A DNA stretch of 64,000 nt from CAVQRB01 sp963715055 (GCA_963715055.1 CAVQRB010000011.1:1-64000); one strand, 5' to 3'; positions 35,641 to 45,398 are shown, numbered from the stretch's first letter. Program-made: numbers and translations. The notes: generated by a model not told the origin, from the sequence alone.

Positions 35641-36462
35641 ATGGCCCATGAAAAGAACCACGATTATCACATTCTGAACCCCTCGATCTGGCCGTTACTC
35701 GGGGCGGTCGCCGGGTTTGCGATGCTCTTCGGTGCCGTGCTCTGGATGCAGGGCATCACACCCTATCTCTTCTGGATGGGCTTTGTCGGCGTGCTTTACG
35801 TGATGTTCGGCTGGTGGTCCGAAGTGGTGCATGAAAGCAAGGTCGGGGATCACACGCCGGTCGTGCGCATCGGTCTGCGCTATGGCTTCATCCTCTTCAT
35901 CATGTCGGAAGTGATGTTCTTCGCGGCCTGGTTCTGGTCTTTCTTCAAGCACGCAATCTACCCGATGAGCGGATATGTCGGCACGGAATACGTCCAGCCC
36001 GAGATCTACCACGTCGATGCGTTCCACCTGCCGCTCATCAACACGCTGGTGCTGCTGCTGTCCGGCTGTGCCGTGACCTGGGCGCACCACGCGCTGGTGC
36101 ATGAGAACAACCGCAAGGATCTGATCGCGGGCCTGGCCATTTCGATCGTCCTCGGGGTCTTGTTCACCGTGTTGCAGGCCTATGAGTACGGCTACCTGCT
36201 CAAGCAGGGCTGGGAGTTCGGGGGCGACAAGTTCTACTCGAATTTCTTCATGGCGACCGGTTTCCACGGCGCGCATGTGATCATCGGGACGATCTTCCTG
36301 ACCGTCTGTCTGGTCCGCGCGATGAAGGGTCATTTCACGCCCGAGAAACATGTGGGCTTCGAAGCTGCGGCCTGGTACTGGCACTTCGTCGATGTCGTCT
36401 GGCTGTTCCTTTTCTTCGCCGTTTACATCTATGGCGTGAGCACGATGCCCGGCGCGCACTGA
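35641..36462 (+). CDS. ctaE: Cytochrome c oxidase subunit III
   Basis: A 273-residue inner-membrane subunit with seven predicted helices. Typical features are the N-terminal HDYHILNPSIWPLLGA, the conserved Glu in SEVMFFAAWFWSFF near 92-104, GFHGAHVIIGT near 203-213, and AAWYWHFVDVVWLFLF near the C-terminus. It ends the cta block and is followed by a strong terminator. Confidence 0.97.
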   Translation: MAHEKNHDYHILNPSIWPLLGAVAGFAMLFGAVLWMQGITPYLFWMGFVGVLYVMFGWWSEVVHESKVGDHTPVVRIGLRYGFILFIMSEVMFFAAWFWSFFKHAIYPMSGYVGTEYVQPEIYHVDAFHLPLINTLVLLLSGCAVTWAHHALVHENNRKDLIAGLAISIVLGVLFTVLQAYEYGYLLKQGWEFGGDKFYSNFFMATGFHGAHVIIGTIFLTVCLVRAMKGHFTPEKHVGFEAAAWYWHFVDVVWLFLFFAVYIYGVSTMPGAH

Positions 36463-36483
36463 CGCCGCATCCAGTCTGAAATC

Positions 36484-36513
36484 AAAGCGCGCGGTTCCCG
36501 CGCGCTTTTCTTT
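36484..36513 (+). terminator. Strong terminator after ctaE
   Basis: AAAGCGCGCGG (36484-36494) pairs perfectly with CCGCGCGCTTT (36498-36508) around TTC, followed by TCTTT. It ends the ctaC-ctaE transcript, so surf1 (36530) may depend on read-through or its own promoter. Confidence 0.85.
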
Positions 36514-36529
36514 GAGTGAGGGGCGCCGG

Positions 36530-37210
36530 ATGGGCCGCGTCGCATTTCTTCTTTTCGTCGGGCTCGGCGGTGCTGCGATCCTGATCAGCCTGGGCGTCTG
36601 GCAGGTGCAACGCCTCGCCTGGAAAGAAGGCGTTATCGCCGACATAGAGACCCGCATCTCGGCTGATCCCGTGCCCTTGCCCGCCGATCCCGACCCCGCG
36701 CGGGACGCCTATCTGCCAGTCCAAGTGACGGGTGTGCTCTACCCGGATTACCTGCGTGTGCTGGTTTCGCAAAAGCAGGCCGGCGCAGGCTACCGCATCA
36801 TTCGCCCGATGATCCGCGAGGAGGGCAACATCCTTGTCGATCTGGGCTTTGTGTCTGTTGCGGATGCGCCGGGGCTGCGCTTCGAGGAAGGCCCGCCGCT
36901 CACCATCGTGGGCAACCTGCAATGGCCGCAGGAGACCGACGGCTTTACGCCGGAGCCCGACATCGCGCAGAACATCTGGTTCGCCCGCGACGTGGCGGCC
37001 ATGGCCGAGGCGCTCGGTACCGAACCCGTTCTGGTCGTGCGCCGCGATGCACCCGATCTCGGTGGCCCGCTGACCCCGCTCCCCGTCGATACTGCCGCGA
37101 TCCCCAACGATCACTTGCAATACGCGATCACCTGGTTCTCTCTGGCGGCCATCTGGTCCGCCATGACCTTTTTCTTCCTGCGCCGCCCGCCGGCCAAAAC
37201 AACAGACTGA
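36530..37210 (+). CDS. SURF1 family cytochrome oxidase biogenesis protein
   Basis: A 226-residue protein with the SURF1 layout: an N-terminal helix (about 4-24, FLLFVGLGGAAILISLGVWQ), a periplasmic domain, and a C-terminal helix (about 197-217). The motif GVWQVQRLAWKEGVI and the late NDHLQYAITWFSLA are diagnostic. SURF1 helps insert heme a into subunit I. The ATG at 36530 has AGGGG ahead; the open frame begins 6 codons earlier with TTG. It is 6 nt before thrC. Confidence 0.93.
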   Translation: MGRVAFLLFVGLGGAAILISLGVWQVQRLAWKEGVIADIETRISADPVPLPADPDPARDAYLPVQVTGVLYPDYLRVLVSQKQAGAGYRIIRPMIREEGNILVDLGFVSVADAPGLRFEEGPPLTIVGNLQWPQETDGFTPEPDIAQNIWFARDVAAMAEALGTEPVLVVRRDAPDLGGPLTPLPVDTAAIPNDHLQYAITWFSLAAIWSAMTFFFLRRPPAKTTD

Positions 37211-37216
37211 GACGAC

Positions 37217-38605
37217 ATGCGTTACATCTCCACCCGCGGGGCCGCCCCGGTGCTGAACTTCGAGCAGGCCATGCTGACCGGGCTCGCCCGCGACGGCGGC
37301 CTCTATGTGCCGGAAACCATTCCGCAACTGAGCCTGCCGGAAATCGAGGCGCTCGAAGGGCTCAGCTACGAGGCAACGGCCTTTCGCGTGATGCGCCCCT
37401 TCGTGGGGGATGTGTTCACCGACGACGAGTTCGAGGGCATCATCGCGCGCGCCTATGCGGGGTTCGGCCATGCGGCCCGCGCGCCGCTGGTGCAGCTGGA
37501 TCAGGGGCATTTCCTGCTGGAGCTTTTCCACGGCCCGACGCTCGCCTTCAAGGATTTCGCGATGCAGCTGATCGGGCAGATGTTCCAGACCGCCTTGGGG
37601 CGCAAGGACGCGCGGGTGACGATCGTGGGGGCCACTTCGGGCGATACCGGGTCGGCGGCGATCGAGGCCTTCCGCGGGCTCGACAATGTGGATGTCTTCA
37701 TTCTCTATCCGCACGGGCGCATCTCCGAGGTGCAGCGCCGCCAGATGACCACGCCCACGGAAAGCAATGTGCACGCCCTCGCAATGGATGGCGATTTCGA
37801 TGATTGCCAGGCACGGCTGAAGGACATGTTCAACGATTTCGACTTCCGCGACGGGGTGCGGCTCGCCGGGGTCAATTCGATCAACTGGGGCCGGGTGCTG
37901 GCGCAGGTGGTCTATTATTTCTCCGCTGCCGTGTCGCTGGGCGCGCCCTACCGGAAGGTGAGCTTCACGGTGCCCACGGGCAATTTCGGCGACATCTTCG
38001 CAGGCTATATCGCCAAGCGGATGGGGCTGCCCATCGATCAGCTTGTGGTGGCCACGAACCAGAACGACATCCTGCACCGCTGCCTCTCGGGGCAGGGCTA
38101 TCACAAGGGGCAGACCGTGCCGTCGATCAGCCCGTCGATGGATATCCAGGTCTCCTCGAACTTCGAGCGCGCGCTCTTTGACGCCTATGACCGCGACGGC
38201 AAGGCGGTGGCGCAGCTGATGGAGGAGCTCAAATCCGGCGGCTTCGACGTGAGCCAGGGCGCGATGCAGGTCCTGCAATCGCACTACCGGTCGGGCCGCG
38301 CGTCGGAGGCCGAGACTTCGGCTACCATCGCCGCCTGCCTGAAGGCCTCGGGCGAACTTTTGTGCCCGCATTCCGCGGTCGGCGTGAAAGTGGCGGAGGC
38401 AGAGCGCGTGACCGGAACGCCGATGATCACGCTGGCCACGGCGCACCCGGCGAAATTCCCCGACGCGGTCGAGAAAGCCTCAGGCATACACCCCCCCTTG
38501 CCCCCGCGTATGGCGGACCTGTATGAGAGGCCGGAACGGGTGACGCGCGTCCCCAACGATCTGGCAGCACTAACCCGGCACATCAAAGAGCATATTCCCG
38601 CGTGA
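37217..38605 (+). CDS. thrC: Threonine synthase
   Basis: A 462-residue PLP enzyme that converts O-phosphohomoserine to threonine. The PLP lysine is Lys112 in HGPTLAFKDFAMQ. The phosphate loop GATSGDTGSAA lies near 138-148. The N-terminal MRYISTRGAAPVLNFEQAML is standard for the long bacterial type. It lies between surf1 and the M16 peptidase, overlapping the latter by 4 nt (GTGA). This order is conserved in Rhodobacteraceae and related alphaproteobacteria. Confidence 0.97.
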   Translation: MRYISTRGAAPVLNFEQAMLTGLARDGGLYVPETIPQLSLPEIEALEGLSYEATAFRVMRPFVGDVFTDDEFEGIIARAYAGFGHAARAPLVQLDQGHFLLELFHGPTLAFKDFAMQLIGQMFQTALGRKDARVTIVGATSGDTGSAAIEAFRGLDNVDVFILYPHGRISEVQRRQMTTPTESNVHALAMDGDFDDCQARLKDMFNDFDFRDGVRLAGVNSINWGRVLAQVVYYFSAAVSLGAPYRKVSFTVPTGNFGDIFAGYIAKRMGLPIDQLVVATNQNDILHRCLSGQGYHKGQTVPSISPSMDIQVSSNFERALFDAYDRDGKAVAQLMEELKSGGFDVSQGAMQVLQSHYRSGRASEAETSATIAACLKASGELLCPHSAVGVKVAEAERVTGTPMITLATAHPAKFPDAVEKASGIHPPLPPRMADLYERPERVTRVPNDLAALTRHIKEHIPA

Positions 38606-39864
38606 CACTTAACATACATCGCCTGTCCAACGGCTTTCGCATCGTGACCGAAGTCATGCCGGGCCTCGCCTCGGCTTCCGTGGGCGTCTGGGTCACGGCC
38701 GGCGCGCGCCATGAAAAACCCAACCAGAACGGCATCGCGCATTTCCTCGAGCACATGGCCTTCAAGGGCACCAAGCGGCGCACCGCGTTGCAGATTGCTG
38801 AGAGCATCGAGGACGTGGGTGGCTACATCAACGCCTATACCAGCCGCGAGGTGACCGCCTATTACGCCCGCGTGCTGCAGAACGACGTGCCGCTGGCGCT
38901 GGATGTGATTGCCGACATCCTGCTTAACCCGACACTGGAAAAAGCGGAGATCGAGGTCGAGCGCGGCGTGATCCTGCAGGAGATCGGGCAGGCGCTCGAC
39001 ACGCCCGACGACGTGATCTTCGACTGGTTGCAGGAAGAGGCCTATCCGGATCATCCGATGGGTCGCACGATCCTCGGGCCTTCGGAGCGCGTTTCCAGCT
39101 TCTCGCGCCGGGATCTGCAGAAATTCATCGGGCAGCACTACGGCCCGGGGCAGATGATCCTCTCGGCAGCCGGGGCGGTGGATCACGATGCGATCGTGGC
39201 CCTCGCCGAGCAGCTTTTCGGGGATATGGAACCTTTGCCGATCATGGATGCTTCCGCGGCCCGCTTCACCGGGGGCGAGCGGCGCCAGACCAAGGCGCTC
39301 GAGCAGGCGCATTTTGCGCTGGCCTTCGAGAGTCCGGGCTACCGGGACGACAAGATCTATACCGCGCAGATCTATGCCAGTGCGCTTGGCGGTGGCATGT
39401 CGAGCCGCCTCTTCCAGGAAATCCGCGAGAACCGCGGGCTCTGTTATTCGATCTTCGCTCAAGCCGGCGCCTATGCCGACACCGGCATGACCACGATCTA
39501 CGCAGGCACCAGCGCCGAGCAATTGCCGCAGCTTGCCGAAATCACCATCGACGAGATGAAGCGCGCAGCGACGGACATGTCCCCGGCGGAAGTCGCACGG
39601 GCGCGGGCGCAGATGAAGGCGGGCCTGCTGATGGGGCTTGAGAGCCCCTCGAACCGCGCCGAACGGCTTGCGCGGCTTGTCCAGATCTGGGACCGGGTGC
39701 CGCCGCTGGAGGAAACCGTCGCCCTGATCGATGCAGTGACGACAGGCGACGTAAAGGAATTTGCAGAGACCATGGCGGCTGCCTCGCCTGCGGCGCTGGC
39801 GCTCTACGGCCCAATCGACGCGGCACCGAGCCTGGCCGCGCTAGAGGAGCGCCGTGTGGCGTGA
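38602..39864 (+). CDS. M16 family zinc peptidase (processing-peptidase type)
   Basis: The 420-residue protein is the catalytic type: the inverted zinc motif HxxEH is complete at 47-51 (HFLEHMAFKGT), with the third ligand region ERGVILQEI near 116-124. The second M16 domain with ENRGLCYSIFAQ near 275-286 is present. It resembles the mitochondrial processing peptidase beta subunit. It starts with GTG overlapping the thrC stop and its own stop overlaps the next GTG start, so three genes are translationally coupled. Confidence 0.95.
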   Translation: MTLNIHRLSNGFRIVTEVMPGLASASVGVWVTAGARHEKPNQNGIAHFLEHMAFKGTKRRTALQIAESIEDVGGYINAYTSREVTAYYARVLQNDVPLALDVIADILLNPTLEKAEIEVERGVILQEIGQALDTPDDVIFDWLQEEAYPDHPMGRTILGPSERVSSFSRRDLQKFIGQHYGPGQMILSAAGAVDHDAIVALAEQLFGDMEPLPIMDASAARFTGGERRQTKALEQAHFALAFESPGYRDDKIYTAQIYASALGGGMSSRLFQEIRENRGLCYSIFAQAGAYADTGMTTIYAGTSAEQLPQLAEITIDEMKRAATDMSPAEVARARAQMKAGLLMGLESPSNRAERLARLVQIWDRVPPLEETVALIDAVTTGDVKEFAETMAAASPAALALYGPIDAAPSLAALEERRVA

Positions 39865-40448
39865 TCCTGCGCAACTTCCGGAAACTGAGGATCGAGACCG
39901 AGCGCATGACCCTGCGCCCACCGGTTCATTCGGATTTCCGCGCCTGGTCCGCCTTGCGCGCGCAAAGCCTCAACTTCCTCACGCCCTGGGAGCCGGCCTG
40001 GGCCGATGACCACCTGAGCCGCAAGGCCTTCACCAACCGTGTCTACTGGGCGCAGCGCTCGGTCTCGGGCGGCACCGCATTGCCGCTCTTCCTGATCCGG
40101 CGCAGCGATGACACGCTGCTCGGTGCGATCACCCTCGACAACATCCGGCGCGGGCCGAGCCAGTCGGGCACGCTGGGCTACTGGACGGGCCAGCCCTTCG
40201 CGCGGCATGGTTATATGCGCGAGGCCATCACCTCGCTTGTCCACCATGCCTTCACCCGGCTCGATCTGAGCCGGATCGAGGCCGCCTGCCTGCCGGAAAA
40301 CGCGGCCTCGCGCGGGCTGCTGGAAACCTCCGGCTTCAAATACGAAGGCGTGGCCCAGAGCTACCTGCAGATCGACGGACGCTGGCGCACCCATGTGCTC
40401 TATGCTGCCCTGCGCAGCGACCGGCGCGGCAAGACGACCGTCAGTTGA
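39861..40448 (+). CDS. RimJ-type GNAT acetyltransferase
   Basis: A 195-residue protein of the RimJ/RimL group, which acetylate N-terminal residues of ribosomal or other proteins. The family opening ERMTLRPPVHSDFRAW is near 14-29, the acetyl-CoA region GYWTGQPFARHGYMREAI near 106-123, and the end ENAASRGLLETSGFKYEG near 148-165. It overlaps the M16 peptidase gene by 4 nt (GTGA). The natural substrate cannot be inferred. Confidence 0.92.
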   Translation: MILRNFRKLRIETERMTLRPPVHSDFRAWSALRAQSLNFLTPWEPAWADDHLSRKAFTNRVYWAQRSVSGGTALPLFLIRRSDDTLLGAITLDNIRRGPSQSGTLGYWTGQPFARHGYMREAITSLVHHAFTRLDLSRIEAACLPENAASRGLLETSGFKYEGVAQSYLQIDGRWRTHVLYAALRSDRRGKTTVS

Positions 40449-40583
40449 GACGCCCCGTGCGGCGCCAGTGATCGATTTCTGAGCATATTGCGCCGTCCCG
40501 CGACGTCCCGGTGCGACAAACCTCGAAAAGCTGCTGCCTTGACGCACTCGCGCCCTATATTGCCGCCGAGGGGGGAATGCACC

Positions 40584-41399
40584 ATGATCAGAACACTCGC
40601 TCTTCTTTTCGCGCTGGCCGCAAGCCCGCTGGCCGCACAGGACCGCACGCCGAGCCATTGCATCGCTCTCGCCGAGGCCACGCCGGGGCTGGAATACATC
40701 GTGCCTGCAAGCCTTGGCCCCGTGGCACCCGAGACCGTGCGGCTGCACTACATCACCCATGCCAGTTTCCTGATCCGCAGCCATGGCGGGCTCAACATGG
40801 TCACGGATTTCACCGGCTACATCGGCTCGACCCGGATGATTCCGGATGTGGTCACGATGAACCATGCCCATGATACCCACTGGACCGCCTTTCCCGATCC
40901 CGCGATCCCGCATGTGCTGCCGGGATGGGGCGACTTCGGGCAGGGGATCGACCACGCATTGGATTTGGGCGAGGTGCTGGTGCGCAATGTGTCCACCGAT
41001 ATCCGCAGCCAGTTCTCGGGCATCGAGCCCGAGGGCAATTCGATCTTCATCTTCGAGATGGCCGGGCTCTGCATCGGGCATCTGGGGCATCTGCATCACG
41101 AACCGGATGCGGAGCAATATGCCGCCATCGGGCGGCTCGACGTGGTGATGGCCCCGGTGGATGGCGGCTATACGCTGGACCTTGAGACCATGACGCGGGT
41201 TCTGAAGCGGCTGCGCTCGTCCGTGGTGATCCCGATGCACTGGTTCTCGCTGATGGCGCTCGACGATTTTCTCGCCGGCATGTCGGATGAATTCGCCATC
41301 GTGGAGGTGGGCGGACCGTCTCTCGAGATGTCGCTCGACCGCTTGCCATCGCGCCCGACCATCATGGTCCTGCGCCCGGCGATGCTCAGCGACGAGTGA
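40584..41399 (+). CDS. Exported metallo-beta-lactamase-fold protein
   Basis: A 271-residue protein with a signal peptide (MIRTLALLFALAASPLAA) and an MBL-like fold of the UlaG/YtnP (COG2220) kind. Likely metal-ligand regions are ITHASFLIRSHGGLNMVTDF near 55-74, MNHAHDTHW near 93-101, HLGHLHHE near 170-177 and PMHWFS near 219-224. The start at 40584 is used because the upstream part of the frame is not signal-like and GAGGGGGG lies ahead. It is probably a periplasmic hydrolase; the substrate is unknown. It is followed 41 nt later by an FAD oxidase. Confidence 0.87.
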   Translation: MIRTLALLFALAASPLAAQDRTPSHCIALAEATPGLEYIVPASLGPVAPETVRLHYITHASFLIRSHGGLNMVTDFTGYIGSTRMIPDVVTMNHAHDTHWTAFPDPAIPHVLPGWGDFGQGIDHALDLGEVLVRNVSTDIRSQFSGIEPEGNSIFIFEMAGLCIGHLGHLHHEPDAEQYAAIGRLDVVMAPVDGGYTLDLETMTRVLKRLRSSVVIPMHWFSLMALDDFLAGMSDEFAIVEVGGPSLEMSLDRLPSRPTIMVLRPAMLSDE

Positions 41400-41440
41400 A
41401 GCCGGCTTGCATCGACCCGGCCTGCAGGGGATCAAGGAGC

Positions 41441-42856
41441 ATGACACTGAACCCCGCTGATTCCGCCTTCGAGGCAATATTGCGCACGCATCTCCCCGAA
41501 GAGGTACTGCGTCCGGCGGAGCCGCGCTATCTGGAGGAACCGCGCGGGCGCTGGCAGGGCACAAGCGGGTTGGTCGCTCTGCCGCGCTCGGTCGAGGAGG
41601 TAGCGACGCTGGTGCGCCTCGCGGCGCAGCACCGTGTCGGCATCATTCCCTATGGCGGCGGCACCGGCCTCGTCGGCGGTCAAGTGTCGGAGGAAGGCCC
41701 TGCGCCGCTCATCCTCTCGCTGGAGCGGATGAACGCGGTGCGCGCGGTCTACCCCGAGGAGAACGTGCTGATCTGCGAGGCAGGCGTGATCCTTGCGGAT
41801 GTGCAGAAGGCCGCCGATGAGGCCGGGCGGCTCTTTCCCCTGTCGCTTGCCGCCGAAGGTTCGGCGCGGATCGGCGGGAACCTTGCCACAAACGCGGGCG
41901 GCACCGGCGTCCTTCGCTACGGCAACACGCGTGACCTTTGCCTCGGGCTGGAGGCGGTGCTGCCGGACGGGCAAATCTGGCACGGGCTGAAACGGCTGCG
42001 CAAGGACAACACCGGCTATGATCTGCGCCATCTGCTGATCGGCTCGGAAGGCACGCTGGGGGTGATCACTGCCGCCGCGCTGAAGCTGAGCCCGAAGCCC
42101 GCGCAGGAGGGTACCGGCGTCTTCGTGGTGCCGACGCCCGAGGCGGCGCTTCACCTGCTGGCCTTGGCGCGGGAGCAACTGGGCGAGATGGTCAGCGCCT
42201 TCGAGCTGATCTCCGGTCAGGGCCTTGCGTTTCTGGCCGAGACCTTGCCCGAGGTGCGCCAACCCTTTGTCAAGCCGCCGGAATGGAGCGTGCTGATCGA
42301 GGTTGGGCTCGCACAGGGGCTGGAGGCGCAGGCGGCGTTGGAGCGGCTCTTTGAGACAGCAGCGGAGGCGGGGCTGGTGCGTGACGCGGTCATCGCTCAA
42401 AGCGCCCAGCAGCGCGATGCCTTCTGGTCGGTGCGCGAACATATCCCCGTCGCCAACAAGCGCATCGGTGCTGTCTCCTCGCATGACATATCGCTGCCGC
42501 TCGGGGCGGTCGCCGACTACATCCGCCGCGCCGGCGAGGTCGTCGCTGGGCTTGGGGACTTCCGGATCAATTGCTTCGGCCATCTGGGTGACGGCAACCT
42601 GCATTACAACGTCTTCCCGCAGGCCGGAAAACGTGTGGCCGACCATGTGAACCAGCGCGACGAGGTCAAGCGTCGCCTGCATGATCTCGTGGATGAGATG
42701 GGCGGATCGGTGAGCGCCGAGCACGGGATCGGGCGGCTCAAGGTCGAGGATCTGGAGCGCTATGGCGATCCGGCGAAACTGGCGGCGATGCGGGCAATCA
42801 AATCCGCGCTCGACCCCTTGGGCATCATGAACCCCGGTGCCGTGCTGCGCGTGTAA
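41441..42856 (+). CDS. FAD-binding oxidase, D-lactate/glycolate/2-hydroxyglutarate dehydrogenase type
   Basis: A 471-residue flavoprotein. The FAD loop IIPYGGGTGLVGG lies near 69-81 and the substrate-side motif INCFGHLGDGNLHYN near 378-392. The C-terminus ALDPLGIMNPGAVL is typical. Such enzymes oxidise D-2-hydroxy acids; which one is unclear, with D-2-hydroxyglutarate or D-lactate most likely. AAGGAG ends one base before the ATG-proximal C at 41440, a compact site that decides the start at 41441 over an earlier frame opening. Confidence 0.93.
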   Translation: MTLNPADSAFEAILRTHLPEEVLRPAEPRYLEEPRGRWQGTSGLVALPRSVEEVATLVRLAAQHRVGIIPYGGGTGLVGGQVSEEGPAPLILSLERMNAVRAVYPEENVLICEAGVILADVQKAADEAGRLFPLSLAAEGSARIGGNLATNAGGTGVLRYGNTRDLCLGLEAVLPDGQIWHGLKRLRKDNTGYDLRHLLIGSEGTLGVITAAALKLSPKPAQEGTGVFVVPTPEAALHLLALAREQLGEMVSAFELISGQGLAFLAETLPEVRQPFVKPPEWSVLIEVGLAQGLEAQAALERLFETAAEAGLVRDAVIAQSAQQRDAFWSVREHIPVANKRIGAVSSHDISLPLGAVADYIRRAGEVVAGLGDFRINCFGHLGDGNLHYNVFPQAGKRVADHVNQRDEVKRRLHDLVDEMGGSVSAEHGIGRLKVEDLERYGDPAKLAAMRAIKSALDPLGIMNPGAVLRV

Positions 42857-42871
42857 GCCCGGCGCGGCCGA

Positions 42872-44092
42872 TCAGAGCAGCAGCAAGCCTTTTGCGGCCT
42901 TGAAGAGTTCCTTGAAGGGCAGTTGCGTGGCCCCGACAAGCACCAGCGGCAGCAGGGCGGCGGCCCCGAGCGGGACAATCGCCGAGCGGCTGAAGGGCAG
43001 GGAGGAGAGTTTCTTCGCGGCCTCGTCTATCTTGACCGCGTCCTTGTCGGCGGGCGGTTCTTCCGCATCACCGGGCTGCCAGCCCGCGAAATTCCGGCCG
43101 AAGATCTCGCGCTCGGCGGCGCGCTGGTTCACGGTGGCGCGGGCTGCGGCGGCAAGTCGGGTCCGAACCTTCAATGCCGTCAGCGGCTTGGCGAAGGCAA
43201 TGAGAGGCAGGGAGAAAAGCCCGACGATGATCGCGGCCCAGGCACTCATCATCCAGCCGTAGATCTCGGTGGAAAGCGCTCCGCTGCTCAGGCCCTTCAG
43301 GATGTATCCCGCGACCGTCACCGACATGGCGAAGGCGAGCGACGTGAAGACATTGGGGTTCTGGCCGAGAAAGCGCAGGCCGCCGGCGCCATCAGGATGC
43401 GAGGCCACGAGCCGCAACTCGAGACCCGCGATCTGCCGCATGAGCCAGACCCAGAGCAGGTAGCGCCAGAGCGCGCTCAGCATCAGGAACCCAAGCAGCG
43501 GGATCGCGACAAGCGCGGCCCACCAACCGGCGAGCGAGAGCACAAGCTCGCCTTCGGTGCCGGTGAAGCGCCAGGAACTGGCGTCAGCGCCGGAGGCGGA
43601 TTTCACGTTGATGATGTAGAGGGCGCTCAGCAGGTAGGCGATGAGGGCGCAGATCCAGGCGGGTGCCGGGGCCTTCGCGCGGTCGATGGCGGTGATGACA
43701 GCCTGTCCTGCCGCAGGCAGCGACCGTGGTGCGATCAGCGGTGCGTCGGTGAAATGTACCAGAAACCCGCGCAACCGCGTATCCACGTGCCTGTCCATCA
43801 GAATGAGTAACGGTACCGCAATAGCGAAGCGGGCAAACGCGCTGACATCTAAAAGAAATCCGTTCGGCCCGAAGGCGCTGTCAGAAAGCAGGGCGAGCAG
43901 GAGCAGTACGCCCCACCCGAGCGCCAGAGCGGTCAACGCCCTGCGTGGAGCGGTGCGCGCCGCCTGCTCAAGGAGGCGGAACCGTTCGGCCAGCGGGCCG
44001 GACAGCCCGGAGGCAAACAGCGTGAACCCTTCGACGGATCGCGTATAGTCGGAAGCGGGCTGGGTCTCGGGGGTATCAGGTTTTTGGGGCAT
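42872..44092 (-). CDS. Polytopic membrane protein of unknown function
   Basis: A 406-residue protein that I do not recognise. After a polar N-terminus (about 1-50) it has hydrophobic helices near 55-72, 86-100, 143-163, 187-222, 252-272 and 276-298, then a cytoplasmic-looking stretch with basic residues (RTRLAAAARATVNQRAAE) and one last helix near 372-392. No catalytic motif is visible. It is convergent with the FAD oxidase and lies 75 nt upstream of apt on the same strand of transcription, read after it. Confidence 0.75.
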   Translation of the reverse strand: MPQKPDTPETQPASDYTRSVEGFTLFASGLSGPLAERFRLLEQAARTAPRRALTALALGWGVLLLLALLSDSAFGPNGFLLDVSAFARFAIAVPLLILMDRHVDTRLRGFLVHFTDAPLIAPRSLPAAGQAVITAIDRAKAPAPAWICALIAYLLSALYIINVKSASGADASSWRFTGTEGELVLSLAGWWAALVAIPLLGFLMLSALWRYLLWVWLMRQIAGLELRLVASHPDGAGGLRFLGQNPNVFTSLAFAMSVTVAGYILKGLSSGALSTEIYGWMMSAWAAIIVGLFSLPLIAFAKPLTALKVRTRLAAAARATVNQRAAEREIFGRNFAGWQPGDAEEPPADKDAVKIDEAAKKLSSLPFSRSAIVPLGAAALLPLVLVGATQLPFKELFKAAKGLLLL

Positions 44093-44166
44093 CGGCTGTC
44101 GCTCTTCGGGGTGTTGCGGGCTGGGTCAGGCTTGAGTGCCGATCCGGGCGCGGCAGGTCGTTGATA

Positions 44167-44697
44167 TCAGAGCCCTTCGAAGGCGCAAAGCGCGTTGACA
44201 TCCATCCCCATCGCCTCGAGCCGCTTGCGGCCGCCCAAGTCGGGCAGGTCGATGATGAAGGAGCAGGAGACGATCTCGCCGCCCAAACGCTCTATCAGCT
44301 TGATGCCCGCCTCTGCGGTGCCGCCGGTGGCCAGCAGGTCGTCGACGACGAGGATCTTCTCGCCGGCCTCGATGGCGTCGTCATGGATCTCGACGATGGC
44401 CTCGCCGTATTCGAGCTTGTAGTCCTGGCTGATCGTGGTGCCCGGCAGCTTGCCCTTCTTGCGGATCGGCACGAAGCCCACCGAGAGCTGGTGCGCAATG
44501 GCACCGCCAAGAATGAAGCCGCGTGCCTCGAGGCCCACGACCTTGTCGATGTCGATGCCGGCATAGGGGTGCAGCATCTGGTCGATCGCCATGCGAAAGC
44601 CGCGGGCATCGGCAAACAAGGTCGTTACATCGCGGAACATGATCCCTTCATGCGGGAAATCGACGATGGTGCGGATATAGTCGCGTACGGTTTTCAT
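44167..44697 (-). CDS. apt: Adenine phosphoribosyltransferase
   Basis: The 176-residue cytoplasmic enzyme salvages adenine to AMP with PRPP. The PRPP motif ILVVDDLLATGGTAEA lies near 120-135. GLEARGFILGGAIA near 55-68 is the adenine-side loop. It is one gene away from mtnP, whose reaction releases adenine from methylthioadenosine, so the two may form a salvage route. Confidence 0.97.
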   Translation of the reverse strand: MKTVRDYIRTIVDFPHEGIMFRDVTTLFADARGFRMAIDQMLHPYAGIDIDKVVGLEARGFILGGAIAHQLSVGFVPIRKKGKLPGTTISQDYKLEYGEAIVEIHDDAIEAGEKILVVDDLLATGGTAEAGIKLIERLGGEIVSCSFIIDLPDLGGRKRLEAMGMDVNALCAFEGL

Positions 44698-44706
44698 GAT
44701 CTTCCT

Positions 44707-45330
44707 TCAGGAGGCGCGGCGCAGGGAGGCGGTCAGGACACCCATGCCGACGAGGGTGGCGCCACCTGCCCGTGTGAGCCAGGTCAGCAGCGAGGGGCGC
44801 GCGATGACGCGGCGCAGGCGGTCGGCGAGCACCGCATAGGCCAGTGCATTGAGAGCGGCGAGGGTCACAAAAGTTGCAATCAGGATTGCGAACTGCGGCA
44901 GGAGCGGCGCGTCCGGCCGCAGAAACTGCGGCACGAAGGCAATGAAGAAGGCGATCGATTTGGGGTTCAGCGCAGTCACCATTGCCGCATGCCCGAAAAC
45001 GCCCCGCGCCTTGATGTCAGCCTTTGGCGGCTCAAGGCCCTTGCTGGGTGCCGAGCGGATCAGTTTGATCCCGAGCCAGATCAGATAGACCGCGCCCACC
45101 CATTTCAGAACCGTGAACAGGGTGGCCGAGGCCAGCACCAGCGCGCCGAGGCCGGCCAGGGACGCGGTCATTGCGACAAGGTCCCCAAGCGCCACGCCGG
45201 CGGCAGAGGCCACGGCGACGGAGCGCCCCTTGGAGAGCGCGTAGCTGAGCACCAGAAGCACGGTGGGACCGGGTATGAGCAGGAGTGCCGTAGAGGCGGC
45301 GACGAAGGTGAGCCACAGGTCCAGAGGCAT
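44707..45330 (-). CDS. LysE/RhtB family amino acid exporter
   Basis: A 207-residue inner-membrane protein with six helices. The family motif ALLLIPGPTVLLVLSYALSK is near 13-32, and ALNPKSIAFFIAFVPQF near 119-135 is also characteristic. The start at 45330 (MPLDLWLTF) has AAGGA 10 nt ahead and avoids 19 unsupported upstream codons. It lies 9 nt upstream of apt, so the two are likely one transcript. Confidence 0.92.
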   Translation of the reverse strand: MPLDLWLTFVAASTALLLIPGPTVLLVLSYALSKGRSVAVASAAGVALGDLVAMTASLAGLGALVLASATLFTVLKWVGAVYLIWLGIKLIRSAPSKGLEPPKADIKARGVFGHAAMVTALNPKSIAFFIAFVPQFLRPDAPLLPQFAILIATFVTLAALNALAYAVLADRLRRVIARPSLLTWLTRAGGATLVGMGVLTASLRRAS

Positions 45331-45398
45331 GAAATCGGTCCTTTTCGTCGCGGCACCAAGGTCTTCGAGTTGTGACGATATTCGCATCCACAGCGGTA

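Noticed and set aside
38488..38512. C-rich stretch with TACACCCCCCC resembling the 35-bp repeat
   Set aside because: It lies inside thrC, lacks the TGTAC half of the dyad and is explained by coding sequence.
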